44,834 nucleotides of DNA from Halorubrum saccharovorum DSM 1137 (GCF_000337915.1 NZ_AOJE01000018.1:1-44834); one strand, 5' to 3'. Shown: positions 16,314 to 25,429, counted from the stretch's first letter. Numbers and translations: made by a program. The notes: a model not told the origin generated them from the sequence alone.

Positions 16314-18076
16314 GCGCCGACGACGCCTCCGCGGCCGACGCGCCCGGTGATTCGGCGCCCGGCGATTCGGCGCCCGACGACTCCCCGCACATCCTCTCCG
16401 AGCAGGCCCGCGGAGCCGGCTCCGCGGAGGGAACCGACGACGAAGTCGGCGAGGACGACGGCGGGGAGTTTCGGGCTTTCTGGGCCGACGTGGTCGCCGA
16501 CGAGATCGAGGCGCGCGACCCCGACGAGCCGATCGTGATCAAGGGCGGCGTCTCCCCCTCGGGGGTCGCCCACCTCGGCAACTTCAACGAGATCATCCGC
16601 GGCTACTTCGTCGCCGCGGTGCTTCGCGAGCGCGGCCGCGAGGTCCGGCAGGTGTTCACCTCCGACGACAAGGACCCGCTCCGCAAGCTCCCCCGGAAGC
16701 TGGCGAACGCCGACGGGGAGATCGTCGGACTCGGCGAGGTCGACGCCGGCGCGCTCGGCCGGAACCTCGGGAAGCCGTACACCGCGATCCCGGACCCGTT
16801 CGGCGAGCGCGAGTCGTACGCCGCCCACTTCGCCGCCCTCCTGAAGACCGACGCGGACCGGCTGGGGATTCCGGTCGAGATGGTCTCGAACACGGAGCTG
16901 TACGCGGACGGCTCCTTCGACGACGTGACCCGGACCGTCCTCTCGGACCTCGACGGCGTCCGGGAGGTGCTCTCGCAGTACCAGGACAAGGTCGACGGCG
17001 AGTACGTCCCGTTCAACCCGGTGTGCGCCGAGTGCGGGAAGATCACGGAGACGGTCACGGGCGTCGACGTCGACGCCGAGACCGTCGAGTACGTCTGCAC
17101 CGACATGGACGTCGGCGACGAGACGATCGAGGGGTGCGGCCACGAGGGGACCGCCACGTTCCGCGAGGGGAAGCTCCCGTGGCGGCTGGAGTGGCCCGGC
17201 CAGTGGGACGTGCTCGGCGTCGACTTCGAGCCGTTCGGGAAGGACCACGCGGAGGGGTCGTGGCCCTCGGGCGTCGACGTGGCGCGAAACGTCCTCGGGG
17301 TCGAGCCGCCGGTGCCGATGGTGTACGAGTGGTTCACGCTCAACGGCGAGCCGCTCTCCTCGTCGGCCGGTAACATCGTCACCGTCCCCGAACTGCTCGA
17401 ACTGCTCGAACCCGCGGTGCTTCGGTACTTCTTCGCGCTCCATCCGAAGAAGTCCCGCGACCTCGATATCGAGCGTCTCGACCAGCTCGTCGACCGCTTC
17501 GACCGGTTCGAACGCGCGTACTTCGGCGAGGTCGACGACGAGGACCTGACCGCCTTCGCCGAGCGCGCCTATCCGTTCGTCGTCGGGCGCGCGGACGACC
17601 CGCCCGAAGAGAAGCCCGTCCGGCTCCCGTACACCTTCGCGGCCGTGCTCGGGATGGTCGACGACCCCGACTTCCGCGAGCGGCTCGCCCGCGACGAGGG
17701 ACACATCCCCGACGACGCCTCAGACGAGGTCGTCGAGGCCGCTCTCGCCCGCGTCGAGAAGGCGCGCAGCTGGGCGGAGCGCACCGCCAACGAGTACGAC
17801 TATCGGCTCCAGACGGAGCTCCCCGACGTTGACTTCGACGCCGATGTCGCGGCCGCACTGGACGACCTCGCTGACTTCGTCGCGGCCGGCCACGACGGCG
17901 ACGCGATCCAGTCGGAGATGTACGAGACGGCGCGCGCACACGACGTGGAGGTGAGCGACTTCTTCGCCGCCGGCTACCGGCTCTTCTTCGACGACACGCA
18001 GGGCCCCCGCCTCGGCGAGTTCCTCGGCGAACTGGAGCGCGACTACGTCGTGGCGCGGCTCCGCCGGGAGGAGTAG
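16310..18076 (+). CDS. lysS: Class I lysyl-tRNA synthetase
   Basis: Charges tRNA-Lys; the archaeal class I type, unrelated to the class II LysRS of most bacteria. 588 aa. The HIGH-equivalent HLGN is at H88 and the KMSKS-equivalent LSSSAGN at 349-355. A zinc-binding insertion (CAEC...C...C) lies in between, and a helical anticodon-binding domain fills the C-terminal third. The first 65 residues are a Ser/Asp/Pro-rich acidic extension that is probably disordered. The GTG start overlaps the pyrH stop (GTGA). The stop is followed at once by the ATG of the next gene. Confidence 0.95.
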   Translation: MSADDASAADAPGDSAPGDSAPDDSPHILSEQARGAGSAEGTDDEVGEDDGGEFRAFWADVVADEIEARDPDEPIVIKGGVSPSGVAHLGNFNEIIRGYFVAAVLRERGREVRQVFTSDDKDPLRKLPRKLANADGEIVGLGEVDAGALGRNLGKPYTAIPDPFGERESYAAHFAALLKTDADRLGIPVEMVSNTELYADGSFDDVTRTVLSDLDGVREVLSQYQDKVDGEYVPFNPVCAECGKITETVTGVDVDAETVEYVCTDMDVGDETIEGCGHEGTATFREGKLPWRLEWPGQWDVLGVDFEPFGKDHAEGSWPSGVDVARNVLGVEPPVPMVYEWFTLNGEPLSSSAGNIVTVPELLELLEPAVLRYFFALHPKKSRDLDIERLDQLVDRFDRFERAYFGEVDDEDLTAFAERAYPFVVGRADDPPEEKPVRLPYTFAAVLGMVDDPDFRERLARDEGHIPDDASDEVVEAALARVEKARSWAERTANEYDYRLQTELPDVDFDADVAAALDDLADFVAAGHDGDAIQSEMYETARAHDVEVSDFFAAGYRLFFDDTQGPRLGEFLGELERDYVVARLRREE

Positions 18077-18337
18077 ATGCCCGAGGACCGCTCGCTCGAC
18101 GAGTTCGGGAGATCGAACGAGGATACCGAACCTGCCGAGGCCGCGGACACCGACACCACTGGCGGTGACTCGTCGCCCGTCGAACCGGACCGAGCCGCCG
18201 TCGACGACCCGCCCCCAGTCACGGCGACGGCGACGTGGACCACCGACGGCGCCGACTGCGAGCGGTGCGGCGAACGCGTCGAACGACGCTGGCTCGACGA
18301 GGGCGATCGGGTCTGCCTCGACTGCAAGCCGTGGTGA
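18077..18337 (+). CDS. Small zinc-ribbon protein downstream of lysS
   Basis: 86 aa starting on the base after the lysS stop codon. The first 55 residues are acidic and low complexity. The last 30 form a treble-clef-like ribbon, CERCGERVERRW...DRVCLDCKPW, with four Cys in two CxxC knuckles. I recall a haloarchaeal DUF7573-type tail like this. Contiguity with lysS suggests coupled expression; whether it helps LysRS or tRNA is untested. Confidence 0.8.
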   Translation: MPEDRSLDEFGRSNEDTEPAEAADTDTTGGDSSPVEPDRAAVDDPPPVTATATWTTDGADCERCGERVERRWLDEGDRVCLDCKPW

Positions 18338-18413
18338 CCTCAATCAAGGTTTAATACGTCCCGGTGATAGCCGTTACTTACCTCGACAACTGGCTGGGTT
18401 TAGTGAACTATAA

Positions 18414-19415
18414 ATGAAATTAAAATCCGATCTCGTCTTCGGCCGTTCCCCGCGGGAGCTCGCCGTCGCGTATCTCTGTCTGGGAGCGGTGTTCGTCGTC
18501 TCGACCGATCTCGCGGTCGCGTCCGCGGTCGGGTCGCTCTCGACGTGGACGCCGGTACGAGCCGCCGACGGCTGGGCGTTCGTCGTCGTCTCGTCGCTGG
18601 TCCTCTACGGCGCGACGGCGTACCAGCAGCGACGTGCGATCGCCGCTCGGAGCGAACTCGAGACATCGAATCAGCAGCTTCAGGTTCTGAGTCGAGTGTT
18701 CAGACACAACGTGCGGAACGACCTCAACGTCATTCAGGGATACACCGACCTGCTCTCCGACCGGATCGACGACGAGCGGAGCCAGGAGTGCCTAGAGACG
18801 ATCCGGGAGACGACCGACGACGTGGTCGAAATCAGCGAGAAACTGCGCGTCATCGAGGACGCGTCGCCGGCCCCCCCGAGCGGGCGGATCGATCTCGTCG
18901 GCGCGGTCCGCGAGGCCGCGGCAAACATCGACCGCGCGGACGTCTCGCTCACCGTCGACGCGCCCACCGAGGCGTGGATCCGCGCGGACGAGTCGGTCGA
19001 GTACCCGATCCGGGAGGTGTTCGAGAACGCCGTCACGCACAACGACGAGTCGGTGCGTCGAATCGACGCCCGCGTCACCGAGAACGGGTCGACGACCTGT
19101 CTGGAGGTCCGCGACAACGGGCCGGGGATCCCCGACGACGAGCGGGCGGTGCTGCGCGCCGAGGAGGAGACGCCGCTGTCGCACGCGAGCAGCATCGGAC
19201 TGTGGCTCGTCAAGTGGATGTGCGAGACACAGGGCGGAACCGTCGGGTTCGAGACGACCGACGACGGGACCACGGTCCGGCTCCGGTTCGAGTCGGTCGA
19301 CGGTCCGACCGCGTCGACGGAATGCGCCTGCCGAGAGTCACCGAGCGGGGGCGACACGGCGGGAGCCAGCGCGGTCGCGGACGGGAGCGGTGGAAGGGCT
19401 GTCGACGACGGCTAA
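18414..19415 (+). CDS. Membrane sensor histidine kinase
   Basis: 333 aa. Two N-terminal membrane helices (about 15-38 and 48-66) with a very short external loop, then a dimerisation helix with the H-box VFRHNVRNDLNVIQGY (phospho-acceptor H98). The HATPase domain follows: EVFENAVTHND (N-box), DNGPGIP (G1) and SIGLWLVKW (G2). There is no PAS, GAF or receiver domain, so sensing must occur in or near the membrane. No response regulator is adjacent, which is common for haloarchaeal kinases. The C-terminal 45 residues are a Gly/Ala/Ser-rich tail. Upstream DNA is AT-richer, but the TATA position is unclear. Confidence 0.9.
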   Translation: MKLKSDLVFGRSPRELAVAYLCLGAVFVVSTDLAVASAVGSLSTWTPVRAADGWAFVVVSSLVLYGATAYQQRRAIAARSELETSNQQLQVLSRVFRHNVRNDLNVIQGYTDLLSDRIDDERSQECLETIRETTDDVVEISEKLRVIEDASPAPPSGRIDLVGAVREAAANIDRADVSLTVDAPTEAWIRADESVEYPIREVFENAVTHNDESVRRIDARVTENGSTTCLEVRDNGPGIPDDERAVLRAEEETPLSHASSIGLWLVKWMCETQGGTVGFETTDDGTTVRLRFESVDGPTASTECACRESPSGGDTAGASAVADGSGGRAVDDG

Positions 19416-19491
19416 GGGGAAGCAAACGGCCGAACCGAGAGAAGGGAAACCACTGAGCCGGGAGGTGACGGGGGACCGAACCGAGGCGGGC

Positions 19492-19626
19492 CTAGTCGAG
19501 CTCCGTGATCGTGACCGCGTACACCGCGCCGCAGTTCCCGCATTCGACGTGGACCCCGCGGCTCGTCTGCCCGCGAGTGAACTCGGAGATCTCCTCCGAG
19601 CACGAACACTCGAACTGGACTTTCAT
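19492..19626 (-). CDS. 44-aa zinc-binding microprotein
   Basis: 44 aa beginning MKVQFECSCSEE and ending AVTITELD. Four Cys form a CxC pair (C7, C9) and a CxxC pair (ECGNC), consistent with one zinc site on a small beta-ribbon. A minus-strand TATA box (CTTTTAAATACT, about 19646-19657) lies 25 bp upstream, giving a leaderless mRNA, which strongly supports the gene despite its size. It is convergent with the histidine kinase. Function unknown; the fold could suit protein or RNA contacts. Confidence 0.82.
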   Translation of the reverse strand: MKVQFECSCSEEISEFTRGQTSRGVHVECGNCGAVYAVTITELD

Positions 19627-19760
19627 TACTTCCGGTACGATGCTCTAGTATTTAAAAGAAACCGTCTCGAAATCGGATCTGAAAACCGAGGCAGGCCGGT
19701 CGCCTCCGACCGCGGAATGTGAGCGGCGATCAGTCGCCGCGGATCGGTTGCCGCCGCCGA

Positions 19761-20054
19761 TCAGTCGTCGTCGACGATCACTTCGACCGGCTCGTCGCTC
19801 GCGTCCGCGTCGTCGTCGGACGCTCCGGCGGACCCGCCCGATTGGGTCTGCTGGTAGTAGAGCCCGCCGGCGACGGCGAGGACGATCCACGACCGCCAGT
19901 TCGCGAGGTTCAGCGTGTAGCCGATGCCGAACGGCTTCTCCACGAGCATTCCCTTGTCGGGCTGCCAGTACGACGAGAGCAGCCGGCCGAGGCTCGGCCG
20001 CTCGAAGTTGTACGGGATCCCGAGGATCTCCCCCGAAGACGGTTTGTCTGCCAT
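19761..20054 (-). CDS. DUF5808-like small membrane protein
   Basis: 97 aa. A conserved block GIPYNFERPSLGRLLSSYWQ and VEKPFGIGYTLNLANWRSW is followed by one membrane helix (about 57-70) and an acidic tail. This matches the family I recall as DUF5808, whose function is unknown. The amphipathic, aromatic N-terminal block probably lies on the membrane surface. A TATA element (GCATATAAAGC, 20075-20085) sits 26 bp upstream of the ATG. Confidence 0.85.
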   Translation of the reverse strand: MADKPSSGEILGIPYNFERPSLGRLLSSYWQPDKGMLVEKPFGIGYTLNLANWRSWIVLAVAGGLYYQQTQSGGSAGASDDDADASDEPVEVIVDDD

Positions 20055-20145
20055 ACCGGTACATCACTCGCCGGGCATATAAAGCGTGGCGCAACGCGGC
20101 GTCGTTCGTGGTCGCCGCCGGTTCACCGATCCCGCCCCCGGCCGC

Positions 20146-21909
20146 TCACCGGTATCGCCCGCGACCCCGCACGTCGCGGAGCCGTTCGAGAACGTCGTCG
20201 TCGCCGACGGCCGCGTATCCGGTCTCGAACGACTCGATAAGGGGGTCCGGATCGGTCGCAGTCGCACGGACGGACCCCTCGAACACGTGGAGATCCATGG
20301 CGCGGTCCTCAACGTGACCGGTGTGGTAGGCGAGCCCGAAGTCGATGAGCGCGGTCCGGTCGTCGACGGTCGCCGCGTCGGCCGCGCTTGGGCCGCCGGC
20401 CTCGGTCGACGACCGCTCGCCGGATCCGCCTGCGCCCACCCGCACGTTCCGCGTGGTCGGATCACCGTGAACGATGCCCGCGTCGTGGAGCCGAGCGAGG
20501 TGCCGCCCAACCGACGCCACGCGCTCTGTCCCTCCGTCGAGAGCGGCGGCGAGGTCGCGGTCACCGACGTACTGGAGCGTTAGCGTCGCGTTCGGCACGT
20601 CGGTGTCGTACACCAGCGGGGTGGGAACCCCCGCGCGGCGCGCCTCGCTCGTCAGCCGGGCCTCCGCGACGGTCCGGTCGCGCCTGAGCGTCCGGTCGAG
20701 CGCGGGGTGGCGGTACTCCTTCGGGACGCGGCGCTTGATCACGCGTCGGTCGAGGGCGTCGGAGTCGCTCCGCCCGTCGCCGCCCCCTCCGCTTTCGTCA
20801 CCTCCCGCAACGATTTCCACCGTCGCTTCGGCGCCCCGTCGATCGGCGTCACTCCCGGAGGTTCCCTCCCCGGGAGCGCGCCCGCGAGCGACCGACTCGC
20901 CGCTTCGCCACGTCACCGGCACCTGATCCGGGCGGAAGTTCGGGTCGATCGCGGACTCCGGGATCGGAACGGTGTCGCCGGCCCGCGCCATCTTCTCGCC
21001 CAACACGGCGATCATCCCGGCGTTGTCACGGAGGAAACGCGGCTCCGGGGCGTGGAACTCCGCGCCGCGGGCCGCGCACATCGACGACAGCATCTCGCGG
21101 AGCCGGTCGTTCTGCGCGACTCCCCCGCCCAAGACGAGCTCGTCGGCGCCCGTCAGCGAGAGGGCGCGCTCCGAGACCTCGGTGAGCATCGCGAACACGT
21201 GCTCCTGCAGCGAAAAGCAGAGCTCCTCGACGGACGTCCCGTCGTCGTACGCGTCGTTGGCCGCGGAGCTGATCCCGGAGAAGGAGAAGTCCATCCCCTT
21301 GACGACGTACGGGAGGTCGAAGAGCTCTCCCGGGTCGTCGCTCGCCTCGGCGTAGCGCCGCGCCGCCGCCTCGACCTTCGGTCCACCGGGGTGGTCCCAG
21401 CCGACGTGGCGAGTGAACTTGTCGATCGCGTTGCCGACGCCGGCGTCCATCGTCTCCCCGAGCACGCGGTAGCGCCCGTCGTGATAGCCGAGCAGGTGGG
21501 CGTTCGCGCCGGAGGCGTTCAGACACACCGGATTCTCGAAGCCCGACTGATGGCGACCGATCTCCAAGTGCGCGACCATGTGGTTGACCCCGACGAGCGG
21601 CACGTCGAGCGCCCCCGCGAGCGCCCGGGCCGCGGTGCCGACCGTGCGGAGGCAGGGACCGAGGCCCGGACCCTTCGAGAAGGCGACCGCGTCGATCGCG
21701 TCCGGACCGTGTTGGGCCTCCGCCGCCGCGAGAACCTCGTCGACGACCTCTGGGATCGCCTCGGACATGTGCTCGGCCGCCTCGCGCGGGTGAATGCCGC
21801 CGCTGTCCGGCTCGTAGGGGTTCGATTCGATGAGAACGGAGTCGGTCTCGGCGTCGTACAGGGCGGCGCTCGCACACCACGCGGTCCCCTCGATGCCGAG
21901 AACGCGCAT
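20146..21909 (-). CDS. kae1-bud32: Kae1-Bud32 fusion, KEOPS tRNA t6A synthase subunit
   Basis: Makes N6-threonylcarbamoyladenosine at position 37 of ANN-decoding tRNAs within the KEOPS complex. 587 aa. Kae1 (about 1-325) has the ASKHA fold, metal ligands H110 and H114 (NHMVAHLE), a FSKGPGLGPCLR segment, LNASGANAHLL, and LGGGVAQNDRL. A low-complexity acidic linker (about 340-378) leads to Bud32, a small kinase with VIKRRVPKEYRHP, HGDPTTRN and DFG (ALIDFGLAYH). About 30 Gly/Ser/Ala residues are inserted between the last two motifs. The fusion is standard in many archaea. It is the last gene of the operon, 10 bp after S24e. Confidence 0.95.
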   Translation of the reverse strand: MRVLGIEGTAWCASAALYDAETDSVLIESNPYEPDSGGIHPREAAEHMSEAIPEVVDEVLAAAEAQHGPDAIDAVAFSKGPGLGPCLRTVGTAARALAGALDVPLVGVNHMVAHLEIGRHQSGFENPVCLNASGANAHLLGYHDGRYRVLGETMDAGVGNAIDKFTRHVGWDHPGGPKVEAAARRYAEASDDPGELFDLPYVVKGMDFSFSGISSAANDAYDDGTSVEELCFSLQEHVFAMLTEVSERALSLTGADELVLGGGVAQNDRLREMLSSMCAARGAEFHAPEPRFLRDNAGMIAVLGEKMARAGDTVPIPESAIDPNFRPDQVPVTWRSGESVARGRAPGEGTSGSDADRRGAEATVEIVAGGDESGGGGDGRSDSDALDRRVIKRRVPKEYRHPALDRTLRRDRTVAEARLTSEARRAGVPTPLVYDTDVPNATLTLQYVGDRDLAAALDGGTERVASVGRHLARLHDAGIVHGDPTTRNVRVGAGGSGERSSTEAGGPSAADAATVDDRTALIDFGLAYHTGHVEDRAMDLHVFEGSVRATATDPDPLIESFETGYAAVGDDDVLERLRDVRGRGRYR

Positions 21910-21919
21910 TCGGCTGGCG

Positions 21920-22228
21920 TTAGGCCTCTTCGGCGTCCGCGTCGCCCTCGCCGCCGATCTTGTTGCGTTCGAGCATGTACTCCTGCTCGACGTCGAGCGC
22001 GTCCTCGGCGCTGTCGTACACCTTCGCGTAGCCGACCGTCTTACGCATGCCGAACTTCGTGTCGAGCTCGTGAACGACGACCTCCTCGGAGGCCTTGTCG
22101 AGCTTGGCCGCGAGCGAGTCGCGGACCGACAGACGGGAGGGCGTCGCCTCCTCGTGAGTCGTCTCGAATCGGATGTCCGTGCGGTGCAACATCGGGTTCT
22201 CCTCCTCGGAGATGATATCGACGTCCAT
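21920..22228 (-). CDS. rps24e: 30S ribosomal protein S24e
   Basis: 102 aa, small-subunit ribosomal protein of archaea and eukaryotes. MDVDIISEEENPMLHRTDIRFE, TPSRLSVRDSLAAKLDK and DTKFGMRKTVGYAKVYDS are the expected conserved segments. Its acidic tail is typical of halophiles. Only 10 bp separate it from Kae1-Bud32. The S27ae gene that I recall often following S24e in archaea is absent here. A TATA-like GGATATACG (minus strand, about 22240-22249) and a CCTTTTA (22262-22268) suggest an internal promoter. Confidence 0.95.
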   Translation of the reverse strand: MDVDIISEEENPMLHRTDIRFETTHEEATPSRLSVRDSLAAKLDKASEEVVVHELDTKFGMRKTVGYAKVYDSAEDALDVEQEYMLERNKIGGEGDADAEEA

Positions 22229-22323
22229 GGTTCAGTTAGGCGTATATCCCCCCGAAAGCTGTAAAAGGATTTCGAAGCGGGGGTGCCGTCGAGATCCGTT
22301 CACGGTCGCCTTCCGACCGGATC

Positions 22324-22902
22324 TCACTGATCGCCGTCGGGGGCCCGACCGAGCGCCTCGTAGGCCGCCTCGACGTCGCCGTCGAGCGCCTCGAACAGCT
22401 CCCGGGCCTCGGCGCGGGACTCGGGGGTAACGGGGACGCGGACCATCCCCTCGCCCGGCTGTCCGTAGACGACGCTCGCGCCGTCGGGCGCGGTGAGAAT
22501 CGCCGGCAGGGCGGCCAGGTCCTCCTCCCCGGTCACCTCGATGATGACCGGGTCGGCGTCGGAGAGCGCCTCGCGGAGCGCCGCGAGCAGCTCCGCCGAC
22601 AGCGCCGCGGCGGGGTTCTCCACGGCGATCCGGCGGGCGTCCGCGGCCGAGAGCGCGGACTCGATCGCCGCGTCGACCGCCTCGCGCTCAGTCTTGCCGT
22701 CGATAAGCGCGACGTCGGGGACGCGGCCCGCCTCTCGCAAGTGGTACGTGACCACATCTCCGACGGCGATTATCGGGGCGTCGGGCGCGACCCGCTCGGC
22801 GCGGGTCTCAGCCGCGCCCGCAAGCAGCTCGTCGGCGTCCGTCGTCACCGGGCCGAGCGGCTCCTTGAAGGCGTCGCGCAGGGATTCGGGGAGCGTGAGC
22901 AT
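22324..22902 (-). CDS. GTP-dependent dephospho-CoA kinase (DUF359)
   Basis: Final step of coenzyme A synthesis, phosphorylating dephospho-CoA with GTP in archaea that lack CoaE. 192 aa; the diagnostic segments are IIAVGDVVTYHLREAG, VALIDGKTERE, AVENPAAALS, VIIEVTGEEDLAALP and VVYGQPGEGMV. These carry the Asp and Glu residues conserved in the DUF359 family. The gene lies 57 bp after spt4 and 95 bp before S24e, in the information-processing operon. This neighbourhood is, to my knowledge, conserved in many archaea. Confidence 0.92.
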   Translation of the reverse strand: MLTLPESLRDAFKEPLGPVTTDADELLAGAAETRAERVAPDAPIIAVGDVVTYHLREAGRVPDVALIDGKTEREAVDAAIESALSAADARRIAVENPAAALSAELLAALREALSDADPVIIEVTGEEDLAALPAILTAPDGASVVYGQPGEGMVRVPVTPESRAEARELFEALDGDVEAAYEALGRAPDGDQ

Positions 22903-22959
22903 GAGTGGGAGCGTGGTTGAAACCGTAACTGCGACCCCTCGCCGCGAACCGTCGTCGTC

Positions 22960-23157
22960 CTATCGGACCTTCAGCGCGTACGAACCGGGCTTCGTGACGT
23001 TCATCTCCTCGGCGATCTGGCTCTCCTCGGGCTGGGTGATGATGACGTAGCCCGCCCAGTCCTCGGTGAGCGACGACGACCCGCAGTGTTCGCAGGTCTG
23101 GGAGTCGGGGTCGTTGACGTGGTGGCACTCACGACACGCCAGGCGGTCCTCGGCCAT
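22960..23157 (-). CDS. spt4: Transcription elongation factor Spt4 (RpoE'')
   Basis: 65 aa. A zinc ribbon (C8, C11, C22, C25) is followed by WAGYVIITQPEESQIAEEM, which pairs with the NGN domain of Spt5 to clamp RNA polymerase and raise processivity. Start and stop overlap: the TGA of rpo7 shares one base with this ATG (TGATG), so translation is coupled. Confidence 0.95.
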   Translation of the reverse strand: MAEDRLACRECHHVNDPDSQTCEHCGSSSLTEDWAGYVIITQPEESQIAEEMNVTKPGSYALKVR

Positions 23158-23732
23158 CAGTCGGCCTCCTCACCGGTCTGTTCGCGGTGTTGTCGCTGAC
23201 CCTCCAGCCAGTCGTGCTTCCCGAGACCGGGCTGTTTCGCGGTGAGCCCGATCTTCGAGTCGCGCGGGTTGCGCTCGTCGATGCTCTTGGTCACCACGCG
23301 CACCCGGACGGCGTCGTCGACGCCGAGGGTCTTGTCGGAGTCCGAGGAGGCGAGCTGCTGGTTCGCCCCGTCGAACGTGAGGTACTCGTCGGTGATCTGC
23401 GAGACGTGCAACAGACCGTCGACCGGGCCGATCCCGACGAAGGCGCCGAACTCGACCGTCTCGACGACCGTTCCGTCGGCGACCTCCTGCATGTCGGGGT
23501 CGTACGTCAGCGCGTCGAACTCCGCCTCGTAGTAGACGCCGGGACGGTTGTGCAACACAGCGCCGTCGCCGATGTCGTGGACCTCGATGACGCTCACGAC
23601 GCTCCCCACGTCCTCGTCCATTCGTCCTTCCAGTTTGTCCTGCAGCAGGGCTTTCACCCGCTCGTCGGTGACGTCCGCCAGGTGTTTCGGCGGTACCTCG
23701 ACCGTATCCTTGAGTCGAACTCGTTTGTACAT
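23157..23732 (-). CDS. rpo7: DNA-directed RNA polymerase subunit Rpo7 (RpoE')
   Basis: 191 aa, half of the Rpo4/Rpo7 stalk that binds nascent RNA and helps open promoters. The N-terminal RNP-like domain begins MYKRVRLKDTVEVPP with GSVVSVIEV. The S1/OB domain contains VVETVEFGAFVGIGPVDGLLH and SKIGLTAKQPGLGKHDW. Partner Rpo4 is not in the window. It sits 22 bp after the PIN gene and overlaps spt4. Confidence 0.96.
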   Translation of the reverse strand: MYKRVRLKDTVEVPPKHLADVTDERVKALLQDKLEGRMDEDVGSVVSVIEVHDIGDGAVLHNRPGVYYEAEFDALTYDPDMQEVADGTVVETVEFGAFVGIGPVDGLLHVSQITDEYLTFDGANQQLASSDSDKTLGVDDAVRVRVVTKSIDERNPRDSKIGLTAKQPGLGKHDWLEGQRQHREQTGEEAD

Positions 23733-23754
23733 ATTCGTTGGTTGTCCGCGTCCG

Positions 23755-24177
23755 CTAGGGTTCCGTTATCGCCAGTGTGTTCCGACCCCTTAAACCGATT
23801 ACTGGTGCGCCCGCCTCCAGCACCCGGTTCGCCAGCGGTCGATCGTTGGTGACGACGCCGTCGACCCGGCCCTCGACGGCCAGTTCGACGAGCGCGTCGT
23901 CGGCGTACGATTCGTTCGTCTCCACCGTCTCCGCCCGCGTCGCGAGGTCCGCGCCCACGCTCGCCGCGGTCGCCTCCGCGCCGTTCCCGCCCTGCAGCCG
24001 GTCGAGCTCCGACACGACCGCCGCCGGGACGACGGCGTCGTGGGCGCCGAGGAGCCGGTCGAGCTCCTCGAACAGCCGGAGGTCCGCCTCGACCGGCGCC
24101 ATCAGCGCGCTCGCGTCGAGCGCGACGACCCGGATATGGGCGGCGGCCTCGCCGGCGTCGCGGGCGTCGTCGGTCAC
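23755..24177 (-). CDS. PIN-domain protein of the aIF2-gamma operon
   Basis: 140-aa PIN-fold protein, probably a metal-dependent ribonuclease. Acidic site residues are spread as in the family: VVALDASALM (first Asp), VSELDRL (Glu), DDALVELA (Asp) and VVTNDRPL (Asp). The location between aIF2-gamma and Rpo7, with no antitoxin gene, argues for an rRNA- or RNA-processing role (Fcf1/Utp24-like) rather than a VapC toxin. Starts with GTG one base after the aIF2-gamma stop; no in-frame ATG occurs earlier in a sensible place. Confidence 0.88.
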   Translation of the reverse strand: MTDDARDAGEAAAHIRVVALDASALMAPVEADLRLFEELDRLLGAHDAVVPAAVVSELDRLQGGNGAEATAASVGADLATRAETVETNESYADDALVELAVEGRVDGVVTNDRPLANRVLEAGAPVIGLRGRNTLAITEP

Positions 24178-24178
24178 G

Positions 24179-25423
24179 CTACGAGAGCGTCCCGACGCCG
24201 ATGAGCCGCCAGCGCGCGCCGACGCGACGGTTGATCGCGATCTGCGCGCCCTCCTCGGCGCAGACCGGTCGCTTGAGGCTCACCTCGCACTCGCCCTCGC
24301 GGGCGCTCGTCACCGCGCCGACCGTCGTCGCGGTGCCGACCGTGAGCATCAGGGGCTCGCCGGTGTTGATGTCCTCGATGTCGCTCTCGCCGCTCTCGTC
24401 GTCCTCCTTCCCGACGACGCGGTCGAGGAGGTCGACCTGCATCTCGAACTCGTTACGCGTCGGCGGGAGCGTGCCGGGCTCGCCGGCGACCTGCCCCGCG
24501 AGCGCGTCGCCCTTCGTCAGGCTCGGGTCGAGCCCGGTGCCGACGCCGAGCAGCCCGCCGGGGCGAGCGCTCTCGACGTCGTTGCTGCCGGCCTGCAGCG
24601 AGCGGACCGTCGTTTCGAGGGGCCGCCACTCCGTCTGTCCCTCTTCGTCGACCTCGCGGCCCGGTCGGATCTCCAGCCCGTCGCCGACGGACAGCTCGCC
24701 GCTGACCAGCGAGCCGCCGACGACGCCGCCCTTGAGGTCCGCCGCGGTCGCGCCCGGGCGGTTGATGTCGAACGAGCGAGCCGCGTACATGCGGGCGCTC
24801 TCGCCGGGGTCGCGGTCGGGGGTCGGGATCTCCGTCTCGATCGCGTCGATGAGGAGGTCGAGGTTGACCTCCTGTTGCGCGGAGACGGGAACGATCGGCG
24901 CGTCCTCCGCGACGGTGCCCTCGACGAACTCCTGGATCTGCCGGTAGTTGTCGACGGCGCGGTCGCGGTCGACCAGGTCGACCTTGTTCTGCGCGATGAC
25001 GATGTTCTCGATCCCGATGAGATCGAGCGCCATCAGGTGCTCCTCCGTCTGCGCCTGCGGGACGTCCTCGGTCGCGCTCACGACGAGGACCGCCCCGTCC
25101 ATGATCGAGGCGCCCGAGAGCATCGTCGCCATCAGCGTCTCGTGGCCGGGCGCGTCGACGAACGAGACCGTCCGGACGGGCTCGCTCTCGGAGCCGTCCT
25201 CGCACTCCTCGTCGACGGTGTAACACTCGGGCGCGTCGACGCCGGGACAGCGCCGGAACGTCGCGTCCGCGTACCCCAGCCGGATCGAGATACCGCGTTT
25301 CATTTCCTCGCTGTGCTGGTCGGTCCACGAGCCGGACAACGCCTGCACGAGCGTCGTCTTCCCGTGGTCGACGTGACCGACGAGACCGATGTTCACCTCC
25401 GGTTGTGTGTTGGCTTCAGTCAC
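24179..25423 (-). CDS. eif2g: Translation initiation factor aIF2 subunit gamma
   Basis: GTPase that carries Met-tRNAi to the ribosome. 414 aa. G1 is GHVDHGKT (16-23), G3 DAPGHE, G4 NKVD and G5 SAQQ. A Cys-containing insertion in the G domain ([12 protein letters not shown]...EEC) replaces the usual four-Cys knuckle with three visible Cys. Two beta-barrel domains follow, ending [11 protein letters not shown]. The start is GTG at 25423, chosen because GGAGGT lies 6 nt upstream and [15 protein letters not shown] is the conserved N-terminus. The frame is open upstream to 25600, but that part is Arg-rich and unconserved. First gene of the operon. Confidence 0.96.
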   Translation of the reverse strand: MTEANTQPEVNIGLVGHVDHGKTTLVQALSGSWTDQHSEEMKRGISIRLGYADATFRRCPGVDAPECYTVDEECEDGSESEPVRTVSFVDAPGHETLMATMLSGASIMDGAVLVVSATEDVPQAQTEEHLMALDLIGIENIVIAQNKVDLVDRDRAVDNYRQIQEFVEGTVAEDAPIVPVSAQQEVNLDLLIDAIETEIPTPDRDPGESARMYAARSFDINRPGATAADLKGGVVGGSLVSGELSVGDGLEIRPGREVDEEGQTEWRPLETTVRSLQAGSNDVESARPGGLLGVGTGLDPSLTKGDALAGQVAGEPGTLPPTRNEFEMQVDLLDRVVGKEDDESGESDIEDINTGEPLMLTVGTATTVGAVTSAREGECEVSLKRPVCAEEGAQIAINRRVGARWRLIGVGTLS

Positions 25424-25429
25424 TGTTGG

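Noticed and set aside
23755-24177. VapC-type toxin
   Set aside because: No antitoxin gene is adjacent, and it sits within a housekeeping operon one base after aIF2-gamma.
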